Positions 1 through 8,593 of a DNA stretch of 64,000 nt are shown one piece after another. The notes beneath the pieces are model-generated. The model was not told the origin of the DNA, did no database searches, and was given only the letters and a program-made list of their open reading frames with translations. The stretch comes from Gemmatimonas sp. (lineage in GTDB: Bacteria > Gemmatimonadota > Gemmatimonadetes > Longimicrobiales > Longimicrobiaceae): contig WHSP01000006.1 in the NCBI GenBank assembly GCA_009380025.1, positions 1-64,000 on the forward strand. The letters run 5' to 3'. Position numbers and translations under genes: made by a program. The stretch's first letter is position 1. Each line of letters starts with the position of its first letter.

Positions 1-2
1 CG

Positions 3-815
3 ACGGGTCTAACGGAGGATCGCTGCATCATGGCGATCGAGACGAAGCCGTCGGTTCCGGGTCGTTCGGTGACGCACCACGCGAACTCCACGTTCATGAC
101 GAAGGACGAGGACGGCCAGTTGGAGCAGACGGGCCGGCTCTCGTAGTACGCGCTGGGCAAGCTGGGGGAGATCGTTCCGGAGGACGGGTGCCGGATCGCG
201 CCGAAGGAGTCGTTCGTCGAGTGGGACATCCACTACTACCCGGACGGGGAGACGAACCTGGAGGACGACCAGGTCGAGGTGGGGATCTGGCTGTATCCGG
301 AGGAGTTCGACGAGGACTCGGTCTACGAGCAGGACCTGACGCTCTACTTCCTCCAGGGCGGCGACTACGACATTCCGCCGCACGGGACGTTGATGACGCA
401 GGGCTTCCACTCGTTCGACTCGCCGGTGCGGATCGACAGCTTCCAGCCGCACGGGCACCTGCGTCTGAAGGCGATGTCGCTGGAGGCGTACTACCCGGAG
501 ACGGGCCGGAAGGAGATGCTCAGCATGGTCTCGAACTGGAACCCGGGGTGGCACCTGAGCCACGTGTACGAGGATGATGTCGCGCCGCTGCTGCCCAAGG
601 GCGCGGTGATGATCATCACCGGGTGGTACGACAACACCGTCGGCAACCCGCACAACCCGGATCCGGATCAGTGGGTCGGCGCCGGCGACCGCACGGCGGA
701 CGAGATGTCCCACGCCTGGATCGCCGTCACCCACCTGGACGATGCGGGCTACGACGAGCTCCTCGCCCAGCGCGAATCCGCCGAGGACGCCAAGACGGAA
801 ACGGCGGGCAACTGA
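3..815 (+). pseudogene. Copper type II ascorbate-dependent monooxygenase-like protein, 3' part, interrupted by TAG
   Basis: The reading frame is open from the window edge to a TGA at 813-815 except for one in-frame TAG at 144-146. Flanking residues on both sides belong to one protein: upstream THHANSTF, downstream YALGKLGEIVP and DIHYYPDGE, then HGHLRLKAMSLEAYYP, WYDNTVGNPHNPDP and DEMSHAW. This pattern (metal-binding His clusters, a DN..NP.NPDP motif and a closing DEM) is typical of the C-terminal copper-binding half of PHM/DBH-like monooxygenases fused to cytochrome-type modules in environmental bacteria. Homologues, as I recall them, have Glu where the stop sits (GAG to TAG). If translation restarts, the next ATG at 279 gives 178 residues without the first His segment. 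The 5' part lies outside the window. It may be a pseudogene, a sequencing error or a readthrough stop. Confidence 0.7.
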
Positions 816-867
816 TCGAGAGCGGCCCGGGCGCGCAGTTGTTCCCCCGCGTCGGAGCCCTCGTTGC

Positions 868-901
868 GAAGGAGTCCCTCGACCGATCGAGGGGCTCCTT
901 C
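868..901 (+). terminator. Hairpin after the monooxygenase-like gene
   Basis: Two 15-base arms (868-882 and 887-901) pair around a CCGA loop. It lies about 50 bases after the stop at 815. No T-run follows, so it may be a 3'-end stabiliser or a factor-assisted terminator rather than a classical intrinsic one. Confidence 0.5.
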
Positions 902-1085
902 GGCCTCGGGAACTTCCCCTGGCCAGGCGGTACGAACCGACGAACGTCGCACTTCGGTGACCGGCGCGGGCCACTCGAGTCGTGCCTCACCACCGACCAT
1001 TCACGCAGCTCTCGTCGGCCGCCAATTCGTTTCACGCCAGGCGATTCGCAACGGATCGTCAGTAATCGTACTTAGGAGAAGCAAG

Positions 1086-1946
1086 ATGATGCAGCGCAGG
1101 CTGGCCCTCACGGCCCTCGCCCTGGCCCTCACCGGGCTCAGCTTCGTTCCCGCCGTGGCCCAAGAAGCGGAACTTCAGTTCAAGCAGCTCAAGCCGCTGA
1201 AGCCGAGTGGTGACATCGTCGCTCCGTTCTTCGACGGCTGGTATCCGAACCCCGACGGCACCTACACGCTCTCGTTCGGATACATGAACCGGAACACGCG
1301 GGAGATCGTCGACATCCCGGTCGGTCCGAACAACGTCATCGAGCCGGCCGAGTTCGACGGGATGCAGCCGACCCACTTCGAGCCGGTCAACTACGGCGGC
1401 TTCGATGCTCGCCGTGAGCGGGGCGCCTTCACGATCACGATCCCCGCCGAGCTCGCCGATACCGATGTCGTGTGGACCATTACCCACGCCGGCGAGACCT
1501 ACTCGGTCCCGGGTCGCGTCACCTCGCCCGCCTACGAGCTGTCTTACTCGCCGATGACGGCCGGCTCGGAGCCGCCGCGGATGGCGTTCGCCGAGAGCGG
1601 TCCGTTCTCCGTCGGACGGGCCGGCGAGTTCTACGAGGAGACCCTGACGACGACGGTCGGGGCCCCGGTGACGCTGAGCGTCTGGGCCGAGGACAACGGC
1701 GTTCGCGAGGAGACGTTCCCGGTCGAGGTTGTGTGGTGGCACCACCAGGGTCCGGGTGAGGTCGTGTTCGAAACCGAGAGCACCGAGCTCGAGAGCCTCG
1801 GCGAGGCCACGACGACCGCCACCTTCAGCGGGCCCGGCGAGTACGTCATCCGGGCCCGGGCCGACAACTTCGGTGCCTCCGACAGCTCGTTTGGCAACCA
1901 GTGCTGCTGGTCAAACCTGTACTTCCGGGTCAACGTCACCGAGTAG
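1086..1946 (+). CDS. Secreted protein of unknown function with a C-terminal Ig/PKD-like region
   Basis: 286 residues. The ATG at 1086 follows AGGAG with 7-base spacing. The first ~26 residues form a signal peptide (hydrophobic ALTALALALTGLSF, cleavage after AVAQ). The mature part starts with a segment containing FFDGWYPNPDGTYTLSFGYMN, followed by beta-rich sequence, and ends with a PKD/Ig-like stretch (FSGPGEYVIRARADN) that contains a CC pair. No catalytic motif is visible. It lies between two oxidoreductase genes on the same strand and is probably an exported accessory protein of that group, which is inference from position only. It may be transcribed alone, with a hairpin before it and a terminator at 2038 after it. 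Confidence 0.85.
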   Translation: MMQRRLALTALALALTGLSFVPAVAQEAELQFKQLKPLKPSGDIVAPFFDGWYPNPDGTYTLSFGYMNRNTREIVDIPVGPNNVIEPAEFDGMQPTHFEPVNYGGFDARRERGAFTITIPAELADTDVVWTITHAGETYSVPGRVTSPAYELSYSPMTAGSEPPRMAFAESGPFSVGRAGEFYEETLTTTVGAPVTLSVWAEDNGVREETFPVEVVWWHHQGPGEVVFETESTELESLGEATTTATFSGPGEYVIRARADNFGASDSSFGNQCCWSNLYFRVNVTE

Positions 1947-2037
1947 AAGACCTTCGCTGAAGTCCGTTTGCCACGATCTTCAGCCCTGGTCGATAGGCCA
2001 TCGGCGCCGGGAAGCGCTCCCGAATCGAAGCCGATCG

Positions 2038-2079
2038 GACGCCCGACAGACTCGCCGTCGTCGGGCGTCTTCCTTTTTC
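2038..2079 (+). terminator. Intrinsic terminator after the secreted unknown protein
   Basis: Perfect 10-bp stem (2038-2047 with 2060-2069, GACGCCCGAC / GTCGGGCGTC) followed by TTCCTTTTTC. It lies 92 bases past the stop at 1946 and separates this gene from the PQQ dehydrogenase. Confidence 0.8.
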
Positions 2080-2468
2080 GCCACGGGGGATCACGCGAGG
2101 ACGCAAAGTCAGGATGGCGGTTAGGGGCAGGCTGACGCGTCCTCGAGCCTCCGTCGTCGTCCGGCCACGGAGCCTGTCCCCGCAGCGATCGACGGTAGGG
2201 CTAAGCCTTGGGGCCAGGGTCGGGATTGAGTACAGCATCCCGTGGACATCCCCGATTCTTGTCGGTATACTGAGCAATTGAATGGTTCTTCCCCATTGAG
2301 CTCCTGCTCGGCGTGTTACGGGAGCTCGGTCCCCAATCCCGAATCCACGAGACACGCCGGATCATAGACCTCCGGCGGCTTGCCAGTCACTTCTGCGATA
2401 GTTTCTCCACACCCCCGGCCCGGGGGCCAACTCCGTCTACGGGTCTCCAACCTCGGAGGAAGATGAAG
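2080..2468. other. Intergenic region before the PQQ dehydrogenase
   Basis: About 390 bases without a supportable gene. It must hold the promoter of the dehydrogenase at 2469. I see no clear sigma-70 boxes, repeat or RNA element in it. Confidence 0.4.
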
Positions 2469-4502
2469 ATGATGACTGTAGCGCCGTGGTTCCGCTGGCA
2501 GCGGATGCTCGGGTATTCCCTGCTCCTTGCGATCGCGGTCCCGGCGACGGACTTGCCCGCCGCCGCACAGGAGAGGGGTACCCCCGTCGGTGAATGGCGC
2601 TACCAGAGCGCCGATGCCTGGGGCACGCGATACTCGCCGCTCGACCAGATCAACGCAGAGAACTTTGGGGACCTGGAGGTCGCCTGGCAGTGGCGAGGGG
2701 ACAACTTCGGTGACCACCATGACCCCGTGTCGAGGTCGACACCGTCGTATATCGACGGGAAGTTGTACACGGTTGCCGGGTATCGCAGGCAGGTCGTTTC
2801 GATCGATCCGGCGACGGGCGAAACGCTGTGGACCTACCGCGAGCCGAACACTGAACGCTACGAGCGATCGATGCGCTCCAACTACGGGAAGGGCGTGGCC
2901 TACGCGGAGATCGATGGCCGCAACGTGATCTACATGGTCAGCCCCGCCTTCTTCCTGCATGCGCTCGATGCGGAGACGGGACGGCCGTTAGCCGGGTTCG
3001 GCAGCCCGGTGCCGGTAGAGGGCTTCCCGGAGACCGGTGTGGTCGACCTCCTGGCCGATCTGGGCCACGAGTACGACCCGTACGGCGGGATCCCACGAGA
3101 GGTCGGGATGATCACCAGCTCGTCGCCGCCGATCGTCGTCAATGATGTCGTCGTAGTGGGCAACTCGGCGGAGCAGGGGTACAACCAGACCCGAATCGAG
3201 AACGTTCCGGGCGACATCCTGGCCTACGACGCCCGCACGGGGGAGCACCTTTGGAAGTTCAACGTCATTCCTCGTCCGGGTGAGTTCGGCCACGAGACCT
3301 GGGAAAACGACGCATGGGAGTGGACGGGTGACGTCTCTTCCTGGGCGCCGATGTCCGCCGACGTTGAGCGGGGCATCGTCTATATCCCGACAAACCCGCC
3401 CACGGTCGATTACTATGGTGGATTCCGACCGGGCGACGGCCTGTTCGGAACGAGCGTGATCGCTCTCGACGTTCAGACCGGTCAGAGGGTCTGGCATTTT
3501 CAGACCGTCCGCCACGACATCTGGAACTACGACCTACCGGGCGTACCGGTGTTGGCCGACCTGAACGTCGACGGTCAGGAGATCCCGGCAGTGATCCAGC
3601 CGACGAAGCAGGGGATGCTCTTCGCGTTCAATCGGGAGACGGGCGAGCCGGTCTGGCCGATCGAGGAGCGGCCGGTTCCGGAGTCGGAGGTGCCGGGCGA
3701 GCAGCTGTCGCCGACACAGCCATTCCCGACGCGGCCGGAGCCCCTCGAGAAGTTGGGAATCACGGAGGACGACCTGATCGACTATACGCCGGAGCTTCAC
3801 CAGGCGGCCGTCGAGACTTTCCAGGAGTATCGCGTCGGCGGACCGTACGAGCCCCCGTTGCACGTCGGTCACGACGCCGGGGTCAAGGGATCGCTGTCGT
3901 GCAGCGGCGGCATCAACATCACCCACCCGGTCACGATGGACCCCGAGACGAACATCATGTACCTGTCGTCCGGGCAGGGGTGCAGCTCGCGGATGGTGAC
4001 CGGAGGTGAGGAGCTCGACCTACCGAACGATCCGATGACGACGGGTCAAACCATCTCCGACTGGGTCGCTGGCCCGAGCGCCGGATTCCCCGGCCCCGAG
4101 GGGCTGCCGATCTATAAGCCTCCTTACAGCCGGATCACGGCGATCGACATGGACACCGGCGAGCACCTCTGGTGGGTGCCGGCCGGAGAGACCCCCGACC
4201 GCATCGCCAACCACCCCTCACTCCAGGGCGTCGATCTGCCGAACACCGGGACTACTTCGCGCGCCATTCTGATGACGACCGGCAGTCTTTTGTTGGCCGC
4301 GACCATGGACGCCGCCGAGAACCCAATCCTGATTGCGCACGACAAGGCCACGGGTGAACGCATCGCGAACATCGACCTCCCCGCCCGCGGGCAGTACGGG
4401 ATGATGACCTACCTGCACGAAGGCAAGCAGTACATCGTCGTGCAGATCGCGAGCGACGACATGCCCGGCTCTCTGGTCGCGCTGACCCTGCCAGAGGAGT
4501 AG
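2469..4502 (+). CDS. Secreted PQQ-dependent dehydrogenase (eight-bladed beta-propeller)
   Basis: 677 residues. GGAGGA at 2455-2460 gives ideal spacing to the ATG at 2469; an ATG at 2463 is too close. A signal peptide runs to about PAAAQ. The mature N-terminus, EWRYQSADAWGTRYSPLDQI, is the hallmark start of quinoprotein alcohol/glucose dehydrogenase propellers, and blades repeat the pattern DARTGEHLWKF, DVQTGQRVWHF, DMDTGEHLWWV. WNYDLPGVPVLADL and PTKQGMLFAFNRETGEPVWP are typical of the membrane-bound glucose-dehydrogenase-like branch. The likely reaction is periplasmic oxidation of a sugar or alcohol with electrons passed to quinone or cytochrome. There is no fused cytochrome c or membrane anchor. 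The substrate cannot be read from sequence. A paralogue lies at 38479-40425. Confidence 0.9.
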   Translation: MMTVAPWFRWQRMLGYSLLLAIAVPATDLPAAAQERGTPVGEWRYQSADAWGTRYSPLDQINAENFGDLEVAWQWRGDNFGDHHDPVSRSTPSYIDGKLYTVAGYRRQVVSIDPATGETLWTYREPNTERYERSMRSNYGKGVAYAEIDGRNVIYMVSPAFFLHALDAETGRPLAGFGSPVPVEGFPETGVVDLLADLGHEYDPYGGIPREVGMITSSSPPIVVNDVVVVGNSAEQGYNQTRIENVPGDILAYDARTGEHLWKFNVIPRPGEFGHETWENDAWEWTGDVSSWAPMSADVERGIVYIPTNPPTVDYYGGFRPGDGLFGTSVIALDVQTGQRVWHFQTVRHDIWNYDLPGVPVLADLNVDGQEIPAVIQPTKQGMLFAFNRETGEPVWPIEERPVPESEVPGEQLSPTQPFPTRPEPLEKLGITEDDLIDYTPELHQAAVETFQEYRVGGPYEPPLHVGHDAGVKGSLSCSGGINITHPVTMDPETNIMYLSSGQGCSSRMVTGGEELDLPNDPMTTGQTISDWVAGPSAGFPGPEGLPIYKPPYSRITAIDMDTGEHLWWVPAGETPDRIANHPSLQGVDLPNTGTTSRAILMTTGSLLLAATMDAAENPILIAHDKATGERIANIDLPARGQYGMMTYLHEGKQYIVVQIASDDMPGSLVALTLPEE

Positions 4503-4534
4503 ACCGCTCGGCCGAGATCTCAAACCCGCCTGGA

Positions 4535-4569
4535 AAGGCGCTCATCGCGAAGGGAGCGGTGAGCGCCTT
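4535..4569. terminator. Hairpin between convergent PQQ dehydrogenase and kinase genes
   Basis: AAGGCGCTCA (4535-4544) pairs with TGAGCGCCTT (4560-4569) across a 15-base loop. No T-run follows, so termination is only suggested by its place 32 bases after the dehydrogenase stop. Confidence 0.4.
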
Positions 4570-4665
4570 CGAGTAGGCGGAAGTATGGCGACTGGGGCTC
4601 CAAACCCGCTGCGCATGTTTCGTGTCGCTACTGGCGATCGGCTATTGGCCGGGTCTGATCACAGA

Positions 4666-4808
4666 TAGAAGGCTATTGATGATCAGGCTTCAGCGAAGGC
4701 CGACGAGAAGTCGTACAGATCGAGGCGCGAGACGAACTGCGAGGAAGCGGGCGCCTGAAGGAAGGTTCTGTTCCCACGTAGTGCTGCGCGATTTATCAGC
4801 GGCCTTCT
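4666..4808 (+). repeat. MITE-like dispersed repeat, copy A
   Basis: It starts GAAGGCTATTGATGATCAGG and ends TTTATCAGCGGCCTTC, so the ends are imperfect inverted repeats of GAAGGCCGTTGATAA. The interior shares GCGAAGGCCG, GAAGTCGTACAGATC, GAGGCGCGAGACGA and GTGCTGCGCGATTTATC with copies near 9089 and 34125. It lies between the convergent dehydrogenase and kinase genes. No transposase is present. Confidence 0.65.
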
Positions 4809-4842
4809 TGCCAATCGAGGAGGGGCTCGCGCCCTCGATCCT

Positions 4843-6909
4843 TCAGGGCTCGAGGCGAAGCGGAACCGTCACCCAGACCTGTGAGGGGACGTTGGGATCC
4901 GGCGCCCCCGTGAATTGCATCAGCCGGGCGGAGTAGACGGCTGCGTCGTCGAGATAGCGAACGCCGCTGGTGGTCTGGATCTCCGCATCGACGACGGCGC
5001 CCTTCTCGTTGACGAGGACGTTCAGCACCATCACCCGCCGCGCCGGCCGGACGCCCGGAACGCGTGCGGTCGAATTGTAGATCCGCGTCAGGCGCTCGAT
5101 GAACGTAGATGCGTTCTGGAGGCGCGGCTGCACGTCGGTAGCGCGTTCGGAGCGCGGTATCGCCGAATCGTCGCGAATCGGGGGTGCTACAAGGGACTCG
5201 GTGCTGCGGATGGAGGCGGGCGGGATCGGCGGGAACGCGAACGCGCTGACGAGGTCGTCGTCGAGGGGGAGAAGCGCCGAATCTGTCGGGGTGCCGATGG
5301 GTTGGACTGGCGAGTCGATTGCGGCCGGCGCCATCGGGACGAATTCGTCGGTCGTGCGGGCGGAATCGGTGGTGATGGCAGTGCTCGGAGGCTCGTCCGC
5401 AGCCTGCTCGGACACCGCGGGCGTCGTGCGGACAGGCACGGGCTCGTCGCTCGAGTCGGCGAGCGCCAGGCCGCCGACGATCACGGAGTCGACCTCTTGC
5501 TCCGTCGGGAAGGGAACGGCCTCCTCCGCGGCGAGCGGCGCTCCCTGCTGGGGACGCGTAACGGCGAACGCGAACGCGCCAATGACCAGCAGGGCCACGA
5601 TGGCCGCGAGCACGCCAACCATTCTCGGGCGCCGAAGGAACCACGGCTCGTCTTCGTCGACGGGATGGTCGTTCTCCGGATATTCGTCCTCCGGGTCGTC
5701 GCCCTGCGGATAGTCCATCTCTATCAACGCGTCACCCCCGAGCACTCCCCCGACCTCGATACCGCTGGGGTCCTCCACCTCCACCTCAACCTCCACCTCC
5801 AACTCAGGATTGACCTCGTCCCACGGCTCCGCCTCGCCAACGGCGGCGGCCGGAGGCGTGGCCGCCTGCTTCCCGGCCGAGACCGGCACGTGGATGGGGA
5901 CGAGCGCCGGGGTCGTGGGTGTGGCCGGCGCTTCCAGCTCGGGCGGAGGAGTGGGCTCGGGCGCCGGAGCCGAGATCTCGGTCGTCGGCGTAACCGCCGG
6001 CGGCGAGACCCGGGTCGGGGTCGGGGCGGCGGCCGGGGTCGAGATCGAGGTCGGGATGGCGGATCTGCCCTCGAGGTGGGCGAGCAGCGCGGCCGCATCG
6101 TCCCAGCGATCTGCAGGACGCTTCTCGGTGGCCTTCTCGATGGCAAAACGAAGTCGATCCGAGACGTCCGACCGGATCTCCTTCAGAGACGGGAGCTTTT
6201 CGGTCTTCTGACGGAAAATGACGCTGTAGAGGTTCTCTCCCGCCCACGGCCGCCGCCCCGTCAGCATCTCGTAGCCCACCATGCCGAGACTGTAGAGGTC
6301 GCTTTGGCCAGTCACGCCCGTGCCGTCGATCTGTTCCGGCGACATGTACGCGGGGGTACCGATGACGACGCCAGTCAGCGTGACGCTCGCCTGCCCATCG
6401 CCCGGCTTCGCGATCCCGAAGTCGGCGACGAAGGCACACCCCGACTCGCTGTCGACGAAGATGTTCTCGGGCTTGATATCGCGGTGGACGATCTGGTGGC
6501 TGTGCAGGTACTGGAGGGCGGCGACGACGTCGACGAGAATGCGTTCGGCGACTTCGGGGGTGAACGGACCGCGTTCCCGGATCAGCGACTTCAGCGTTCG
6601 CCACCCCGCCGAGTGCTGCATTACCAGCGCGAGGGACCCGTCGGCCAGCTGTTTCGCCGAGTACAGCATCACGATGTTCGGATGCTGGAGCCTGGCGAGC
6701 ACGCGGGCTTCGCGTTCGAAGCGGGTGACCGCTTCCGTGTCGTCCAGCTGCGTGCCGCGGATCAGCTTGATCGCGACCTCCCTGCCCAGCACCAGATCGC
6801 GACCATGGAACACCACGGAAGAACCGCCACGCCCGAGCTCTTCTAGGATCTGGTACTCGGACCCGATGGCCAGGTCTAGATCTCTTCGAAAATCTCGTTC
6901 TGTGGTCAT
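4843..6909 (-). CDS. Transmembrane Ser/Thr protein kinase with C-terminal TonB-type domain
   Basis: 688 residues. Residues ~19-280 form a complete Hanks-type kinase: glycine loop GRGGSS, catalytic Lys in VAIK, HRDIKPEN, DFG in ADFGIAKPG, and the activation end GTPAYMSPEQ. A ~150-residue Pro/Ala/Glu-rich linker with a very acidic stretch follows, then one membrane helix (~428-450, VGVLAAIVALLVIGAF), a periplasmic spacer, and residues ~605-688 resembling the TonB C-terminal fold (VLNVLVNEKGAVVDAEIQ, TTSGVRYLDDAAVYSARLMQF, VTVPLRL). The kinase side is cytoplasmic and the TonB-like side periplasmic, so the protein may link envelope signals to phosphorylation. It is the last gene of an FHA-PP2C-kinase run, 50 bases after the phosphatase, which may dephosphorylate it. 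Confidence 0.9.
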   Translation of the reverse strand: MTTERDFRRDLDLAIGSEYQILEELGRGGSSVVFHGRDLVLGREVAIKLIRGTQLDDTEAVTRFEREARVLARLQHPNIVMLYSAKQLADGSLALVMQHSAGWRTLKSLIRERGPFTPEVAERILVDVVAALQYLHSHQIVHRDIKPENIFVDSESGCAFVADFGIAKPGDGQASVTLTGVVIGTPAYMSPEQIDGTGVTGQSDLYSLGMVGYEMLTGRRPWAGENLYSVIFRQKTEKLPSLKEIRSDVSDRLRFAIEKATEKRPADRWDDAAALLAHLEGRSAIPTSISTPAAAPTPTRVSPPAVTPTTEISAPAPEPTPPPELEAPATPTTPALVPIHVPVSAGKQAATPPAAAVGEAEPWDEVNPELEVEVEVEVEDPSGIEVGGVLGGDALIEMDYPQGDDPEDEYPENDHPVDEDEPWFLRRPRMVGVLAAIVALLVIGAFAFAVTRPQQGAPLAAEEAVPFPTEQEVDSVIVGGLALADSSDEPVPVRTTPAVSEQAADEPPSTAITTDSARTTDEFVPMAPAAIDSPVQPIGTPTDSALLPLDDDLVSAFAFPPIPPASIRSTESLVAPPIRDDSAIPRSERATDVQPRLQNASTFIERLTRIYNSTARVPGVRPARRVMVLNVLVNEKGAVVDAEIQTTSGVRYLDDAAVYSARLMQFTGAPDPNVPSQVWVTVPLRLEP

Positions 6910-6959
6910 GATCCGATCTGAACTAGAGGGCGTGGAAGCTCCGGAAGCCGAGACCGTTC

Positions 6960-7991
6960 TCAGCCAAGCGTCGAAGGGTGCGCCAGCAGCCAGAGCACCG
7001 GAATGGCCACGGACACCCCGAAGAGGGTGTTGTCACCGGCGATCACACCGAAAAATCTCCGGATCCAGCGGAACACGCCCGGTTCCGTAACCGACCCCCA
7101 GAGGGCTGGACTGATTGCCGTCTGCGTTTCTGAATGGCCGCCCGCGTCGGCAGCCGCCAACGCGGTACGGCGAACGGTGGGGGGTGGCGCCGAAAGCTGC
7201 TCGAATGCCACGGGCCGCGCCGCCTGCGGCGGAAGCGAGTTCGCCTGCGGCCCGTTGGGCATTTTCACGACCCGTCCAAACTCGACCCCGGCGACTGACA
7301 TGTTGTCGTCGCTCCCCCCCTGGAACGCCCGGGTCGCGACCACTTCGGCCGCCGACGCAAGGTCACCGCACGAAAGCACCAGCTTCTGGATCGCCTCGTC
7401 CGACACGGACCGGTAGACGCCGTCGCTGCAAAGCAACGCGATATGCGGCGACTCCGTCCAGCCAAAGGGCCCGAAAAGATCGACCTCGACCGACTCCTCG
7501 GCGCCGAGGGACCGCGTCAACGCGTTCCGCCACGGAGACCGGGCGATCTCCTCGGGCGACATCAGCCTACTCTGACGGGCCTCGGCCGCGAAAGAGTGGT
7601 CACGCGTGATCGGAAAGATGCCCGTCCGCGCGATGCGGTAGGCTCGGCTATCGCCGACGTTCGCGATCTCGTAGGTCGACCCCTGACGGAGGAGGGCGAC
7701 GAGCGTCGTCCCCATGCCGCTTCGCCTGGGGTCCCGTCTCGCCGCGTTGTAGATGGCTAGGTTGGCGGCCCGTACCGCTTCGCGCAAGTCCCGGCCGCCC
7801 GCGACCTCGCGGCTGAGCACGTCGACCGCCATCGAGCTCGCCACTTCGCCGGACTGATGCCCGCCCATCCCGTCGGCAACCGCGACCAGGTGACGCCCGT
7901 CCGGGAAGCGCAGGTCGACGACCGAGTCCTCATTGTTTCGGCGCCGACCGGAAAGCGTCAACTTAACGCTCCTGACCTCGGCTTGACTCAC
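6960..7991 (-). CDS. PP2C-family Ser/Thr protein phosphatase with C-terminal membrane helix
   Basis: 343 residues with a GTG start at 7991; GTG overlaps the TGA of the upstream FHA gene (GTGA), so translation is coupled. PP2C metal-binding motifs are all present: NNEDS, ADGMGGHQSGE, SGMGTTL, NVGDSRAYR, CSDGVYR and GSDDNMS. A ~60-residue low-complexity linker leads to a C-terminal hydrophobic segment (GVSVAIPVLWLLAHP) that probably anchors the protein to the inner membrane. It should remove phosphate from Ser/Thr in proteins modified by the kinase encoded just downstream. The order FHA, PP2C, kinase recalls PppA/PpkA/Fha signalling sets, but no type VI secretion genes are visible in this window. 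Confidence 0.92.
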   Translation of the reverse strand: MSQAEVRSVKLTLSGRRRNNEDSVVDLRFPDGRHLVAVADGMGGHQSGEVASSMAVDVLSREVAGGRDLREAVRAANLAIYNAARRDPRRSGMGTTLVALLRQGSTYEIANVGDSRAYRIARTGIFPITRDHSFAAEARQSRLMSPEEIARSPWRNALTRSLGAEESVEVDLFGPFGWTESPHIALLCSDGVYRSVSDEAIQKLVLSCGDLASAAEVVATRAFQGGSDDNMSVAGVEFGRVVKMPNGPQANSLPPQAARPVAFEQLSAPPPTVRRTALAAADAGGHSETQTAISPALWGSVTEPGVFRWIRRFFGVIAGDNTLFGVSVAIPVLWLLAHPSTLG

Positions 7992-8476
7992 GGTCGCCCT
8001 ACCCGATAGCGGAGTTCCACCTCACCCAGCTCGATCCGGTCCCCGTCCACCAGTACCGTCGCCTCCTCCGGTGAGGCCAGCGCCCGACCGTTGATTCGAA
8101 CCGGGTTGGTCGCCGACAGGTTCGCGATACACCAGCACTGTTCATGGAATCGCAGCCGTGCATGAACCCGGCTCACCGTCGGAACCGGAATCTGCACGTG
8201 CATGTGCGTCGGGCCGTGCGCCCGCCCCACTGTGATCTCGGGCACCTCCTGGCCAAGCACGCGAACGAAGCGGAACTCTCGCCCCACTTCCGCTCCCTTC
8301 ACGACCTCCAACCGACCCGGTAGAAACTGAATCCGGTCTGCCCCGTTCGTGTCGATGCGAACGTTCTCACTGTCTTCCCCGTGCGCCGTCGAAGAACCGG
8401 CCCTGAGCGGCGGGCGCACGGGCCGCGGCTCCCCCGATGTCTCGCTTGCACGCTCTGCCTCGGTGCCGGCGATCAA
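7988..8476 (-). CDS. FHA-domain phosphothreonine-binding protein
   Basis: The FHA fold covers the C-terminal ~110 residues: RIQFLPGRLEVVKG, ITVGRAHGPTHMHVQI, then the phosphopeptide-binding TVSRVHARL and NLSATNPVRING. It should bind phosphothreonine peptides, probably products of the kinase in the same run. I chose the TTG at 8476 because GAGGAAGG lies 6 bases upstream and the TTG overlaps the stop of a short upstream frame (TTGA). An in-frame ATG at 8593 would add 39 residues that look unlike protein-coding sequence. The stop overlaps the GTG of the phosphatase gene. Domain assignment is firm; the N-terminus is uncertain. Confidence 0.8.
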   Translation of the reverse strand: MIAGTEAERASETSGEPRPVRPPLRAGSSTAHGEDSENVRIDTNGADRIQFLPGRLEVVKGAEVGREFRFVRVLGQEVPEITVGRAHGPTHMHVQIPVPTVSRVHARLRFHEQCWCIANLSATNPVRINGRALASPEEATVLVDGDRIELGEVELRYRVGRP

Positions 8477-8593
8477 CAGTGGCCTTCCTCTTCGGACTCT
8501 CGCTTCCGTTTCCTGCGAACCAGGTCCTGCGTCATCTTCAGCAACGCCACATGGAACAGCACACCGGGAACGCGCCCACTGTACGACGATCAT

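Noticed and set aside
9-974. Long minus-strand open frame (321 codons) opposite the monooxygenase-like gene
   Set aside because: Arg/Val-rich product typical of the antisense of GC-rich coding sequence; the plus strand shows recognisable protein motifs.
4622-4936. 104-codon frame over repeat copy A
   Set aside because: The frame runs through the MITE-like repeat and into the antisense of the kinase gene; not a gene.
4915-6846. 643-codon plus-strand frame opposite the kinase gene
   Set aside because: Shadow of the kinase gene; product is Arg/Gly-rich with no domain, while the minus strand encodes a full kinase.
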